Origin: Rhynchopus sp. YZ270_cl-10
Lineage: Eukaryota; Euglenozoa; Diplonemea; Diplonemida; Diplonemidae
Reading direction: 5' to 3'
Assembly: GCA_964035575.1 (NCBI GenBank)
Contig: OZ037902.1
Coordinates: 682,001-746,000 of the forward strand
Length of the DNA: 64,000 bases
Of the stretch, positions 1 to 11,411 are shown in pieces (positions within the stretch are counted from its first letter, which is position 1; each line of letters starts with the position of its first letter). A model generated the notes under the pieces. That model was not told the DNA's origin, did not search any database, and was given only the letters and a program-made list of their open reading frames with translations. The translations under genes were made by a program, and so were the position numbers.

Positions 1-139
1 ATGCCATCATGCCATCATGCCATCATGCCATCATGCCATCATGCCATCATGCCATCATGCCATCATGCCATCATGCCATCATGCCATCATGCCATCATGC
101 CATCATGCCATCATGCCATCATGCCATCATGCCATCATG
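1..139. repeat. 8-bp satellite (ATGCCATC)n
   Basis: About 17 perfect tandem copies of ATGCCATC run from the first base and stop at a C-rich stretch. The array probably continues outside the window. It is open in several frames only because the unit has no stop codon; I do not regard it as coding. Confidence 0.97.
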
Positions 140-480
140 CACCCCCCGTGGCATGATGGTGGCATGATGAAGGGGAAAAAAAAATCGCCCAAAAACGTGG
201 GATGATGGCATGATGGTTAGCAAAAGGCCTGCTAACAACGCAGAAACAATTTTTTTTTTTGGAGAAAAAAATGGGTGTTTTTGTGGTGGGTTGATGGTGG
301 GATGATGGTTTATGGTCGGGGGGGGAAAGCCATTTTCCGTGGGTTGATGGATGATGGTTAGCGTCAGGCCTGGTCAACGACATGTCAATATAGGGGGGGG
401 TGTGTCATTTTCCCCTGTAAATCTTGTGTCAAGGACATGTCAAGGACCTGTCAATATGGGCCCATCTCTCTCTCTTTTTT
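140..480. repeat. Degenerate ATGATGG/GTCAATAT repeats
   Basis: Irregular copies of GTGGGATGATGG and GTGGGTTGATGG, separated by G-runs and A/T-runs, then two copies of a GACATGTCAA...ACCTGTCAATAT motif. They look like decayed relatives of the adjacent satellite. No gene is visible here. Confidence 0.5.
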
Positions 481-761
481 TTTTTCAAATGGGTCGATGG
501 TTTTGGCTGAGGCCTGTGGCCTGTGTCCACGCTTTGTTTTCGAGTATCTCGTAACGTGAGTTTCTCACCTGTTGTGTCTCACGAAAGACCGCGAGGCGAG
601 ACAACTCCGCCGGAGGCCCCCGACCCGGCGCACGAAGCGCGACGGGCTCGACCTGTATTGTGTTAAGCACTAGTAAAAAAAAAAATTTTTGGGGGGAAAA
701 AAAACTCGTCCGCCCCCTTCGAAAACACCGGAAGAACGCGGAAAGCCTGCAGTACACATAA

Positions 762-1075
762 AAAAAAAGCACACACATTTCCAGAAGCCATCTTATTGTT
801 ACGACGTTATTTGAAAAGGAAAAGGTAGAACACAGTTTGGACGATGGTCAAACTTGAGGTCCCAGGGGTGCGTAGTGTCCGTGGGCGTCGTCGGCGTGTC
901 CAGCACCTTGTCCACCACAGTGACAGCGTCCAACAGTAGCGCTTGTACCGCACAGTACCTACAGTACACAGTGTTCAACTTTTACAAGGCGGGAAAAAAA
1001 ATTTTTGGGGGCTGATTCGCACTTTTTCAGCACTTTTCCACACTTTTTGCTCCTCCCCTTTCAGCCACACCATAA
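762..1075. repeat. Dispersed repeat block related to 33.97-34.35 kb and 62.93-63.56 kb
   Basis: The part at about 762-845 (ACACACATTTCCAGAAGCC, then TTACGACGT) closely matches 33975-34055 on the same strand. The part at about 948-1075 (CAGTACCTACAGTACACAG, GTTCAACTTTTACAAGG, then CGCACTTTTTC repeats and TTCAGCCACACCATA) matches 62929-63110 in opposite orientation and 63440-63585 in part. No coding sequence is evident in it. Confidence 0.7.
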
Positions 1076-1199
1076 GTGCTCGATTTCACAACCACTTGCA
1101 TTTGTGACTACAATCTACAACCCTGTTTTATGAAGAGTATTTGAAGTAATGAGGAGTGAGACTCTCCTTGCACATTGGACACTCCCACGCAACACCGCT

Positions 1200-1585
1200 T
1201 CAACATCCTTCGCCCCAGTTATGGAGATGCTCAGGTTCTTCCCCTGGCTGCAACCCCGCCATCCGAAGAATGCCCTGCTTCATCTCTGTTGATGCTTTCT
1301 CTCGGTGCAGTCGCAACGGACCCAGTCGTGAGGTCAGCTGACACAACCCCGCCTCGTTGAACAGCACACCCGTCACCTTTGCTGCACTTCGGGGTAAGTT
1401 CCCATGCGAAGAGGAGAAGATCACCGGAAAACACGTTATGCTGTTCCCCTGAAGGTGCGTGATGATAGGCTGTTCCATCGCAGCCTTCGCGATGGCCTCG
1501 TAGCCCCCGCTGATCCACTTGTTTGGGCTGAACTTCACTTGTGCTGCCGCAACGTACTTCAGTTTGTTGTCGACGAAGAAAGGTA
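1200..1585 (-). CDS. Possible coding exon, unrecognised protein
   Basis: A 128-codon open stretch ends with TGA at 1200. It opens after a plausible AG acceptor (ATCGAG/TACC) near 1586. The translation has protein-like composition: it starts VPFFVDNKLKYVAAAQV, continues KFSPNKWISGGYEAIAKAAM, and ends HNWGEGC. No family was recognised. The reading frame is closed immediately upstream of the proposed acceptor, so an upstream exon would be needed, but I cannot place it. The next gene upstream on this strand ends at 2048. It could also be a pseudogene exon. Confidence 0.35.
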
Positions 1586-2047
1586 CTCGATGGCAGGCTC
1601 ATTCGACTGCTTAGATACAACGATATAACCGAGGTTCAAGGCATCTTTCACAGAGGCCCTGTATTGATATGCACTGTGTCAACCCAACACAGAATGGAAT
1701 GGCAACTAAAAGAATCCGTTAGACACAGGTACTTTCGTCACTTGCCCTCCACCTATTAATGTGTAATCAAGAAAGGAAATAAAGAAAGAAAGAAGCATCT
1801 ACAGCATGGTTGACAGTTTTAAAGAATGTCAGTGGACGCTAATGGTATCCCGCCCAAAAAGATTTGTGTAAACTAGAATAACAACAGAAAAAAAAGCAAT
1901 ACAGATCGACTGAACGACGGTTTTAAACTCCCCAACGAATGTTAAGGGTTTTCTTTAACTGCCCCACCCCTCCACCATGTCAATATGGTAAAAAAATATA
2001 TCACAACTTAATCCCTCATCAGTACTGCCTCCTTCAGATCCTGCCAT

Positions 2048-3531
2048 TTAATTCGAGTCGTACTCGAGTGAAATATCAAACGCGTTGGACTCCACCCAGG
2101 CAGACGTTCTATTGCTTCTTCTATTACTACCACGGAGCCTCCCCAGGATTTCAGTCTGACTCTGAATGGCTTGAACTAAGTGGGAAAACTGCTCTTTCAT
2201 CGCCACTGCTAGCTCAGGAATTGATTCGATGGAAGTTGCCTCTTGCGACTGGCCTGTCGTGCGTCTCGTAAACTCCTCATCCCTTCGCCGAAAAGAATCT
2301 CTTTGCTGCTCGAGTGCCATGTCCATCGCCAACATCTTCTGCGCCAACATCTTCTGCTTCTGCACCTCCTCCAGCTGCTTGTTCACGCTCTGTAAGTGTG
2401 TGCAAAATAAATGCACAACACCAGAAACAACAAAATAACAACAAAGTTGCACCACACTGTGCATCACCAGTGCCGACAATTGCAACCCCAACACACACAC
2501 ATATTGCGAATGGGTCATGCTAGAAAATATATATAATTCTAGTGTAATTATTTCCTCATAATTACACGCGGGGGGGTTCTGGCACGAGTTTTCCAATAAT
2601 CGCACGAGCGCAGCGAGTGCGATTAGGAAAACGAGTGCCAGAACCCCCCCAAGTGTAATTACGGGAATAATTACACTAAATTAGATATTTTATTATCGCG
2701 CAATTATGGTCGAGTACAAAAATCCGGCGGGTTCCAAGAAGGTAATCAGAACCTGGAGTGAGGGTGGTATGATGTTAAGTGTGAGTGTGAGTGACAAGTA
2801 AAGAGAAAATGTGCAGATGGGCTCTTCACAATCATTAGCCATGTGCTCGGCAGTCTTGTTCGAACTACGGCTACTTGGAAGACGTCCGTCGTCCATTGTG
2901 TGGATTTGTATGGATCTTTGTGATTTTTTGTATTTTTTTTTCCAAAAAAAAAATTTTTTTTTGTGTCCAAAAAATGTGTTTCCCATGTCGTGGCAGGCCG
3001 AAAAAAAAAATTTTTTTCGCGTGTAATTATTTCCTTAATTTTACTGTCAAAAATTTTACGGCTATTTTATACACAATCCTTAATCCCACTAGTGGGATTA
3101 AGGATCTTAAAAATACTTTTTTGGTCAGGATTTTTGTACGAGACCTTAATTGCGCGTTAATAAATAAAATAAAAAATGAGTGTAATAATAAAGGGAAATA
3201 CCTTCAGCTCCTCCTCGCGGCTGGCGAGGCGTTTGAACACTCTGATAATTGCATCCTCGTCGCCGTTGTAGAAGATCTCACCACCGAAGTCCTCCTGGAA
3301 ACCGGGTTGCTTGTCGTCGTATTGGCTGCGAACCTTCTTCTTAATGTGGTCGATCTCCTGCTTCAGTTCGCGGAACTCGCGCTCTGCGGTAGACACGTTG
3401 GTGGGTTGTTGTGGAGATTGTTCATGCTGTGCAGAGGATGAGGACGTGGCTACCATGCAGTCGTTTTTGTGGGCTTCACACTGATCTTTGGTGATGAACT
3501 CCATCTCACACTTAGGACACGTGAGAGCCAT
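2048..3531 (-). CDS. C2HC zinc-finger / coiled-coil protein, two exons
   Basis: Exon 1 is 3202-3531 (110 codons, ending EEELK/GTATTT). Exon 2 is 2048-2389, after the acceptor CACTTACAG. Both junctions are phase 0, giving 223 residues. Residues 5-25 form a C-x2-C...H-x3-C finger (CPKCEMEF...AHKNDC). A GFQEDFGGEIFYNGDEDAII segment follows. A long charged heptad region (QLEEVQKQKMLAQKMLAMD) is probably a coiled coil. Ser/Thr-rich sequence fills the rest to the stop. The start is the first ATG before the finger. Exon 1 is paralogous to the first exon at 33537-33782, including intron position and some intron sequence. The 812-bp intron is filled with two foldback elements. The function is unknown; nucleic-acid or protein binding is an inference from the finger. 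Confidence 0.7.
2537..2683. mobile_element. Foldback (hairpin) element in intron
   Basis: An imperfect 147-bp palindrome. TAGTGTAATTATT at the left pairs with AATAATTACACTA at the right. GGGGGGTTCTGGCAC and GAGTTTTCC pair with their complements, around a centre near GAGCGCAGCGAGTGC. AATT flanks both sides, with a one-base offset on the left. It is non-coding and most likely a MITE. Confidence 0.65.
2691..3162. mobile_element. TIR element (MITE) in intron
   Basis: About 35-bp terminal inverted repeats. The left end reads TATTATCGCGCAATTATGG...TACAAAAATCC, and the right end reads back as TATTAACGCGCAATTAAGG...TACAAAAATCC. The interior is non-coding, contains A9T9-type tracts, and holds a perfect 30-bp palindrome at 3076-3105 centred on CCCACTAGTGGG. 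Confidence 0.65.
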
Positions 3532-4047
3532 GCGAATTTGTGTCGTATTCGAAAGGAAAGGGGTTGGGAATATGAGGGAGAAAAGGGGTTGTGTATCCTA
3601 GGCGGAATGATGAAATATACGTCGGAAATGGGGTGTGCGATGTGGGTGGAGGCGGAAAAAGAGTGGGTATGGTGGTGGGGATAGGATTTCTAGTTAACTT
3701 CTCATCATTAGAAATTTCCAATAAACATGTCCCTCAAAACTTAACAGTAAAAGAACGGGTGCCTGCCTTGGGAACAGGAATGCATTAGCGTGTATGATGA
3801 AAACTACAATACCTAACGTTTGATCACCATATTAGGGTTGGCATGCAACACATCACAGTCAGTATCTTGTTCCCAACACCACCACTGGAACTCACATCCA
3901 CCCTTACAAAAGCGTGCCTTTTAGAAGCGTCGCAACGACCCGTTCAAAAGCGTGAGTAATAGGAGAAGTCGAGAGATCGGCGCAGACACCTAAACCTAGT
4001 AAAATATTACACCTCACATGTTTTTGTATTAAACCTATGCAATTATA
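3532..4047. other. Intergenic; short dispersed repeat at 3831-3900
   Basis: Upstream region of the C2HC gene; no gene is visible. The stretch at 3831-3900 (ATTAGGGTT, then CATCACAGTCA...TATCTTG, then GGAACTCACATC) resembles 31062-31160. That second copy lies downstream (3') of the RHS-like NTPase gene, whereas this one is upstream of its gene. Confidence 0.5.
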
Positions 4048-4601
4048 CAGTCCCGGCTATATTGTATAGGCTCTTAAATGGGTAGTTTGTATTTATACGG
4101 GTTCCTATTTCGTGAATATTTAATTTATTTTTGTAACGCTGCAAATTTTTACAAATAATTATTTAATTTTTGTGGCGGGCCCGCTCGGGCCCGCCATGTC
4201 TGCCTGCGGCGCGACCGTAGGGAGCGCCGCAGGCAGACGGTACGGTACAGTACGGAGAAGCTGGGTCAGGGCGGCCCGGCGGGGAGGGGCGGGGCGTCGG
4301 AGGACCCTGCGACGTAGTACGCCCCTATCCCCTGAATGTCGGCAGCGACATTCTCCACCAGCGCCACGTCTTCGGCCTGCGCCTCGGACACCTCAATAGT
4401 CACTGTGGCCGTCATCCCCGCCATTTCGAGGGAGATGTTGTTCCGCTCATATTATAGTTTTGTGAAGGAGTGTGTGTGGGGTCAATGGTAGTAAACTGGG
4501 TTTCGTGGGTCACTAAAAAACGAGGTTTTTATTTCGTGAATAATTAATTAATTTTTGGCGGCTTCACGAAATAGAAACCCGGAATATTATAGTCGGGACT
4601 G
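4048..4601. mobile_element. TA-flanked MITE with CAGTCCCGRCTATA ends
   Basis: The left end is TA/CAGTCCCGGCTATA and the right end is TATAGTCGGGACTG/TA. Subterminal GGGTTYCTATTTCGTGAA occurs in inverted orientation at both ends. The TA duplication and CAGT-type ends are typical of Tc1/mariner-derived MITEs. The GC-rich centre holds a hairpin near 4198-4240 (GTCTGCCTGCGGCGC and its complement). No transposase is present. Confidence 0.8.
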
Positions 4602-4604
4602 TAT

Positions 4605-6897
4605 GTGGTGTTTTCCAGGATCTGACATTTTTTTTTTTTGGGTGGCATATTTTTCAGCCCATTATCGTCAAATTCGCAATTTTCTCAGATTTAGTTGATA
4701 AAAAAAAATTTTCCCCCGGGAAAGGCAGGGTTGGTGGTTTCCATTCCTTTCTCCACTGCATAACTACTTTTTGCACGCGCTTGTATTCGTCAAACTTCGC
4801 GAACGCCACCCTGCGATTCTTTAGCCGTATGAAAAAAAAAAATAAAAAAAATGGCGCCGCAGGCGAAAAAAAATAGGGTACGGTGTAAAAATGCTGGTTT
4901 ACACCACACAATCACTCAACAAACCCTTTTTTGCGGAGCAAAAAAGGAAAATGGCGCCGCAGGCAGGGGTCCTAACGCTGTTCTCAAAAAAATTAAAAAT
5001 GGTAACTTCAAGGTCACTTCTCGTTTTTGGGGAGGGAAAAAAAAAAACTTTCCCCCCTCAGAGGCGGTAGGCAACAACAAAAGTGAAGTTTAAAAAAGTG
5101 CAAATTCCTCGGACATACACTGGACGTTGGTTATCGCCGTATCATAGGGACGGGGTACTAGATAAGATTTTTTTCGTCAGGCAATTTCGGGGTCTCGCGG
5201 TTTGGTGTCACAGTTTTGTTTCTTACCACGAACAACACAACACAGATGCCAGATGTTTTTTCTCAACCCTTTCTCTGCGGGAAAGCCTCCCCTCCTCAGT
5301 GCAGCTTTGGCAGCTTTGTAGCCACTGGTGCAAGCCGTAGTGGGTGTCAGCCTTCTTATCAGTAACCTCAGTACATTGATAAAAAGAAAGGCGGTCATAA
5401 CACCCAAAAGTTCCTGGCGAAGCCACGGTACGCAACATTTCAAAAAATTGCGCTAAAATTGTACATTGTGGCACCCGCAGCCCTGCAGACCACTGATCTT
5501 GGCAAAAAGAAGAAAAATCCCGAAGCATGCTCAAATAAGATTCGCAAAGAACAAGCTCCAACGTGTTCCCGGTGTATGTTAAGTATCCGAGGTAACTTCG
5601 TGACACCGGATTTTAAAAATAAAAAAGGTCACTTTTTAGGGCACTTTTCGAAGGTCACTTCGAAGTGACCTTCGGATTTGAAAAAAATAAAAAAGGTCAC
5701 TTCAGAAGTGGTAAAAGTTACCACTCTTAGGACCCCTGGCCGCAGGCAAAAAAAAATAAGGGGTACGGTACGCAGCGAGCAGAAAAATTTTATGGTTCCA
5801 TCATTCCAGTCATCTGGGGGTCGGGCGAGGGGTCCCCAAAAGTGCCCAAAAATCCCCTCTTTTTTTTTTTTTTCCCCCTCCCAAAAAAATATTTAGTTGA
5901 TTTCAACTAAATGCGAACCGCACGATAATCCCCTGATATTTTTTTTTAGGCCAAAAAAATAATTCTCCCGCGCGGAAGGCCCCCTCTTAAACACTGTACC
6001 TGATTTACCCGAACAGGGCTTCCGCTTGATTTTTGGTCTCAAAATTTGGCCCCCCCGAGCTTTCTTCGAGCCCTAGCGGTCGTCGCGCGCGCGACTCCCT
6101 GTCAATCGCAGGAAGGAGAGGGGAGGGAGGTAGGCGCCGCAGGCGGAAAAAATTGCACTATTCACAATATTGGCAATGCGCTTTTGTCTTTATGAAGACA
6201 GTAAGAGCGCCGCAGGCGCACGGTGCGCTACTTTTGCCCTATTTACTTTAGATTTAGAATTTTTTGCTAATTTTCGCGATTTTTTGCGATTCGCATTCCG
6301 GGTTTTGCGATTTTTTGCGCACAGGTGAGACAAGTCGTGGTCACATGCGGGTACAGAAGTGTTGTCTTGTTCTTTCATCTCTAGGGAATGTAAATGTCAA
6401 TCGCGTTTAACTACCACTACACGGTTTTTCATCATCCGAACACATCAAACGGCCTGCTAAGATTTTGCACGATAGTTACCGTGGGAGCATAGCGGGGGAC
6501 CTTAAGGAAAAGTCATGGCACAGTTCGTCAACGTATACGTGATATCCAATGCCATCGCTTTGGGAGAGCGACTTGCCTTGCGACATCGGATGACACTCCT
6601 TACGCAGGGAACATAACAAAAAAAAAATCAGCTTCGGGAAAATGCTTGAGTCACTCACAGCAAGGCTATGATAGGCAAACTAGATCGTAATACATTGTTT
6701 TCATCATTAAATTCAGTGCACAGAGCACATCACAGGAACTGACATTTTTTTTTGTATGTCGACAATCGCCTAAGAATCCACCTGGGGATAATAGGGTCTG
6801 TACTCAATGTTGGCCAAAGCCTTTGTACTACGGAAGGTATAGACGTCATTCATCCTCACACCCTTGAGAGAGCAGTTTTAACAAAAAATTCTTTCCC
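4605..6897. other. Repeat-rich intergenic region without a supportable gene
   Basis: It contains a GCGCCGCAGGC repeat (4845-4970), a stretch shared with 56144-56190 (TGGCGAAGCCACGG, 5415-5460), and a 22-bp palindrome built on GGTCACTTCGAAGTGACC (5651-5672). More GCGCCGCAGGC motifs lie near 6133 and 6208. Short open frames on either strand run through homopolymers and have no recognisable similarity. A weak minus-strand candidate at 6476-6658 could be an exon but has no supporting feature. Confidence 0.5.
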
Positions 6898-6914
6898 GGG
6901 GGGGGGGGGGGGGT

Positions 6915-8108
6915 TAGGGGCAGCGACTCCCGAAGGAATTTTTGTCACTTTTATTATTTTTGGTGTTTTGGGCCATTTCCTGGTCACCTCTGGTCGGAAA
7001 ACCCCCCAGAAATGGGTCAGAAACACCCTGTGACCCGAAAATTCATGCTAAGGGCGACCCAGAATATGATAAAATGCAAAAAAATAGTGAAAAAGTGGCT
7101 TTTTGACGGTTTTGGCCATGTTGGGTAAAATGGCCATTTTTGGTGAAAAAAATCAAAAAAACAGCAAAATTTTGACATCACGACAGCTGCTTGGGCACAA
7201 AATTGCCCCAGGGAGGTCCTGTGAGTCCATTCCGACCTGTTTTGGACACTTTCAGTACTTTTTTTGGCCGTTTTTTGGTGTTTTTGTGGTCAAAAAACAG
7301 GTCTGAAAATACCCTACTCATACCCTACTCAGTAACATCGCAAGCCTGTAATCACTTTCTGGGTCGGTTTTTTCGTGAAAAGCGGCTGAAAAGTCACTCC
7401 GGGAGCCCAGATAGTTCCAAATTTCCACCAGACACCCATAAAAACACCTCAAAAGCATGCCCGGAAAACATTTTTAAAAACACACTTTTTTCAAAAAGGC
7501 CATTATAGAACCTGCCCAGATGACCTTTTTGAAAAAAGTGTGTTTTTAAAAATGTTTTCCGGGCATGCTTTTGAGGTGTTTTTATGGGTGTCTGGTGGAA
7601 ATTTGGAACTATCTGGGCTCCCGGAGTGACTTTTCAGCCGCTTTTCACGAAAAAACCGACCCAGAAAGTGATTACAGGCTTGCGATGTTACTGAGTAGGG
7701 TATGAGTAGGGTATTTTCAGACCTGTTTTTTGACCACAAAAACACCAAAAAACGGCCAAAAAAAGTACTGAAAGTGTCCAAAACAGGTCGGAATGGACTC
7801 ACAGGACCTCCCTGGGGCAATTTTGTGCCCAAGCAGCTGTCGTGATGTCAAAATTTTGCTGTTTTTTTGATTTTTTTCACCAAAAATGGCCATTTTACCC
7901 AACATGGCCAAAACCGTCAAAAAGCCACTTTTTCACTATTTTTTTGCATTTTATCATATTCTGGGTCGCCCTTAGCATGAATTTTCGGGTCACAGGGTGT
8001 TTCTGACCCATTTCTGGGGGGTTTTCCGACCAGAGGTGACCAGGAAATGGCCCAAAACACCAAAAATAATAAAAGTGACAAAAATTCCTTCGGGAGTCGC
8101 TGCCCCTA
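6915..8108. repeat. 585-bp inverted repeat with 24-bp loop
   Basis: The arm 6915-7499 is the reverse complement of 7524-8108; both are 585 bp, and peptide translations of the two arms agree throughout the parts I compared. The loop is 7500-7523. The outer ends abut G-runs (about 6899-6913 and 8109-8117). The arms are AT-rich and non-coding. Transcription through it would give a long hairpin RNA. Possible origins are a foldback transposon or a palindromic duplication. Confidence 0.92.
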
Positions 8109-8490
8109 GGGGGGGGGGTAGTCTTACATGAGTGCTTGGATATTTGTGTACTGTGGGGGGGATAGGGTATTTGAGTGAAGTGAAGGTGAAAGGAAGAGAT
8201 GAGGATGAGAAAAACTCGTAAGTATTTTGGGCAAAATACTATAAAAAAAAGGGTGCAAGGAACTGACAGCCCGAACACATTACAAGATGTGTAAAGCATG
8301 AGGCAGTGGACAATTATGCGCAAGATACAAAGATTGCGGTGATGTCAATTATCCACCTTAGGACTATGGTTGGCGAACACCGGAATGTTTTCGTTATTCC
8401 TGTTTAAGGGCAGTGTGTCGAACATGCCAGAGCTGCAACACCCCACGGCAGTGTTGTCAGTCCACAAAAAAAAAACCACACACATACACT

Positions 8491-8849
8491 ATGGGTAAGG
8501 AATATGTACTTGTCTCGGAGTCTGAAGACGTCATGATCGTGACCGTTAGTACGTGCCCCTTCTGCAAGCAGAAGAGCTGGAATGGCACCTGGCTTGACGA
8601 CACGAATTTGGTAAAGCACAGGGAGGTCTGCCCTCCCGAAGCCAAAAAAGCCGTATGGTCTTGACTATTCTCGTGGCTGCTCTACTTGGTCCTGGATCGG
8701 CGGATGTGATGACACATTGCTTGTGCGTACTGAGGGACAACGAAGACAACAATCTGTTCATTTCCGTGGTGAGATCCTCAAGAGAGCAGCTCTTCTCCTC
8801 TTCGTATGTATCACGGAAGGAGATAAAACAGATCCTTACGAAGGCTTGA
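8491..8849 (+). CDS. Small C2HC zinc-finger protein, probably two exons
   Basis: ATG at 8491 opens MGKEYVLVSESEDVMIV, followed by a finger-like CPFCKQ...LVKHREVC (C-x2-C...H-x3-C), the same cysteine/histidine spacing class as the 3.5-kb gene. That frame closes near 8664. A second frame continues with protein-like sequence (RDNEDNNLFISVV...KEIKQILTKA) to TGA at 8849. A small intron beginning at GTATGG near 8651 would join them, but the phase of the best acceptor does not fit cleanly, so the junction is unresolved. Alternatives are a frameshifted pseudogene or a different donor (TTG/GTAAAG). One of only two plus-strand genes suggested here. Function unknown. Confidence 0.5.
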
Positions 8850-10072
8850 CATTCCTACGACAGCTGCTGTGTTGAGTCTGCAGCCCATCGAAAAGGGAAA
8901 ACATTGGAAGGAAGTGGATGTACAAACATGACTATTGTTAAGGGTAGGTATGCCATCGCAAGGAGAGAGGGAGGGGGTTTTGTTGTGTGTATTTTCGTTT
9001 ATTGTTCTTGTGTTGGGTTTTGTTCTTGCAGAATCAAAAAAAAGTTACTTGTGTCTCTTTGTCTCAAAGTTTTGTATTGCATTGCAGCATCCACACCAGT
9101 CTCACAGTGACCCCCTTCTGTACTTCATGTATCTCTCACTCCTCTGTGTTTTCCCCCTTGTTTTTCGTATTCCTCGTTTTGTATTTACTCCTTGTTTTAC
9201 TCTGTTCTTGTCTACCCGTGGTTCCCTGTTAACCGCTGTTTCTCATATCCCCCCTTTCCTCCTGTTTTTCTCTCTTCTTCTCTTCCCGTGGTACCCTGTT
9301 TACCCTTTTTTTTTTTTTTTTTTTTAACCGTGTTGATCGTCTCTACCCAAATCGTCTCTTCCCGGATGGTTGTTGTGAAAATGACTTGTAAATTCTGTGA
9401 GGTTTGTAGACTGGTGCGGAGCACAGACATGGGATGGGTGGGGCTGTCTATACGGAGGGGAGATGGGGTGCTAGGGGGTAAAAGAAAACTGGTGAAGGAA
9501 TACTTTGTCACCTTCATCGCGACAGAAACTTTCCTTGTATATTGCATATCCCCAAAAAAAAAAAAAAAAAAAAAAAAATACGTCAACAAAAAGAGAGGTT
9601 CAATGCAAACAACGATACCTTTAAAGGCCAGAATGTTTGTTTTCTTGACCAAAAAAAGCCCAAGCGTATTGGGGAGCAAATATTGCAAAATGAAGAAAAC
9701 TTCTCAGGCGAACATGCATCATGAGTGCGCACATCCTTCCCAAGGATGTCCTTTTCCTCCTAAATTGTTCTGAACATATTACGAAGACTGTCACATAAGA
9801 ACGAGACATTTTACGACGAGTGTGGCACATTATCTGACAGTTTCTCTCTGGGGGTCACTCCCAGGGGAGAGACGGGGAGGAGGGAGGAGATAGGATAATT
9901 TAGAAGGATTCCTGCTGCGGGTTTGTCGCACAACACACTGACCCCACAGAAGAAACACAACACCCAGAGATTTATACACCATAGTAGAACTGAGGCTCAA
10001 CCTCACTTTTGAAAAAAAAAAAAAAAACTTTTGCAGATTTGGAGAAAACGTTTTTTGCGTTTTTTTGGGGAA
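8850..10072. other. Intergenic, pyrimidine-rich; no gene supported
   Basis: A strongly C/T-rich stretch (about 9090-9330) ends in a T-run, and an A-run lies near 9554-9579. Long open frames here cross these homopolymers and are unlikely to be coding. Confidence 0.5.
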
Positions 10073-10290
10073 CTGGGTTGCTGACCGCACCATTAAATCC
10101 CGTACCATACAGGCTGGACCTAATTTTTTTTGCCTGCGGCGCCATTTTTCCTTTTTTGCTCCGCAAAAAAGGGTTCGTTGAGTGGCTCTGTCGTGTAAAA
10201 GGCTAGATTTTTACACCGTACCCCAATTTTTTTTCGCCTGCGGCGCCATTTTATATTATTTTCTTTTTGCTCCGCAAAAAGAAATAGAGC
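10073..10290 (-). repeat. GCGCCGCAGGC-family dispersed repeat
   Basis: An inverted copy of 62315-62515. GTTGCTGACCGCACCAT, the CTTTTTTGCTCCGCAAAAAA hairpin, TTTTTACACCGTACCC and two CCTGCGGCGCCAT blocks are in matching order. Other copies lie at 4845-4970 and 30650-30715. Confidence 0.8.
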
Positions 10291-11411
10291 CACGTCCTGA
10301 TATGGACGTGGAAAATCGCATCCGGGTGCCCTTTGTGGCACTCCTCCTGAAGGGGTGAAAGGTGCTGGGAATGCTACCCTGGGTGCTGAAGTCAGGCACG
10401 GTACATGTGTGGAGGGACCTGCTGGAGCCCTAGCCAGTGAAGCCATAAGGCCCTAGGAACTAGCCGGTGGCCGGGAATCCTCCCTGGGCAGTACAACGAT
10501 GATACTTCAATCTTAAGTTCATTTCTTCCAAAAAAGCCCCTCCGTGCCTCCAGCCCCCTCAGGAACAGCAACCTCACTTTTTTTGCACTTTTGGTAAGGA
10601 AAAAAATCGTATATAATAGCCTGACAACACCCCCTTCAAAAAAAAAAAAAAAAAAACTCGGCACAGCTCCCAAATTTTGGATTCTGAGAATGTGCACACG
10701 GCAATGTAGAGCTGTTCACGCACCCCTTTACTTTAGGACTACACCTTTGAATGCAGGGCACGATCCGAACGCTATTTTGTTTGACATGAGACTATCACAG
10801 TAGTCACGATTTTTCACAGGATCCTTAAAAGAGAGCAACTAACGCCTAATAGACACCACCCCGTCCCTAATGAAGGTACGAGGGAACGCAGCCACCTAGG
10901 CTTGAAAAAGAATGTGTACAAGGGTTCCGTTCTGCAAGGTTGACAACCCACCCTGTCCCCACCCCACCCACAGGATAGAACAACGCGAAGGATGGCATCC
11001 TCCGTTGTTAGATGCGTTTCCGCCTGCAATACGTTTTGGTCATGTTGCGAACACATGGCAGAGGAGGCAGCTATTCTCCTTCCCCTGTCCTGCCCCTACA
11101 CTCTCTCCACAGCGGTGTCTGCACCTTCCCCAGTCAACGTGCAATACCTGTCTCTCTCCCATTGCTTTGTCTCTCCTTCAGAGCATGCTGCACCTGCATG
11201 CCACCTGCAGGTTTCTAACCCCCCGCCCACCCCACCTTCCCCTCCACCCCTCGGTTCAAGCCCATCCCTGGCCGATGTAAGGAGTTGACAGTGTTCTTGG
11301 GTAAACAAGAGCATGGTGCGTCGGATGAACCCAGGCCTGAGTGATTAGTTACCTAAACAGGAGGCAGGTTGTCGCTTGGGGGCATCGTCGCATGGGTGCC
11401 TGCCACTGCCA
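10291..11411. other. Intergenic; no gene supported
   Basis: Mixed-composition sequence with an A-run near 10640 and a C-rich plus-strand stretch at 11050-11270. Open frames are short and of low complexity. Confidence 0.4.

Noticed and set aside
9192-9773. 193-residue plus-strand frame
   Set aside because: It runs through a 23-base T-run and a 26-base A-run and has no protein-like middle.
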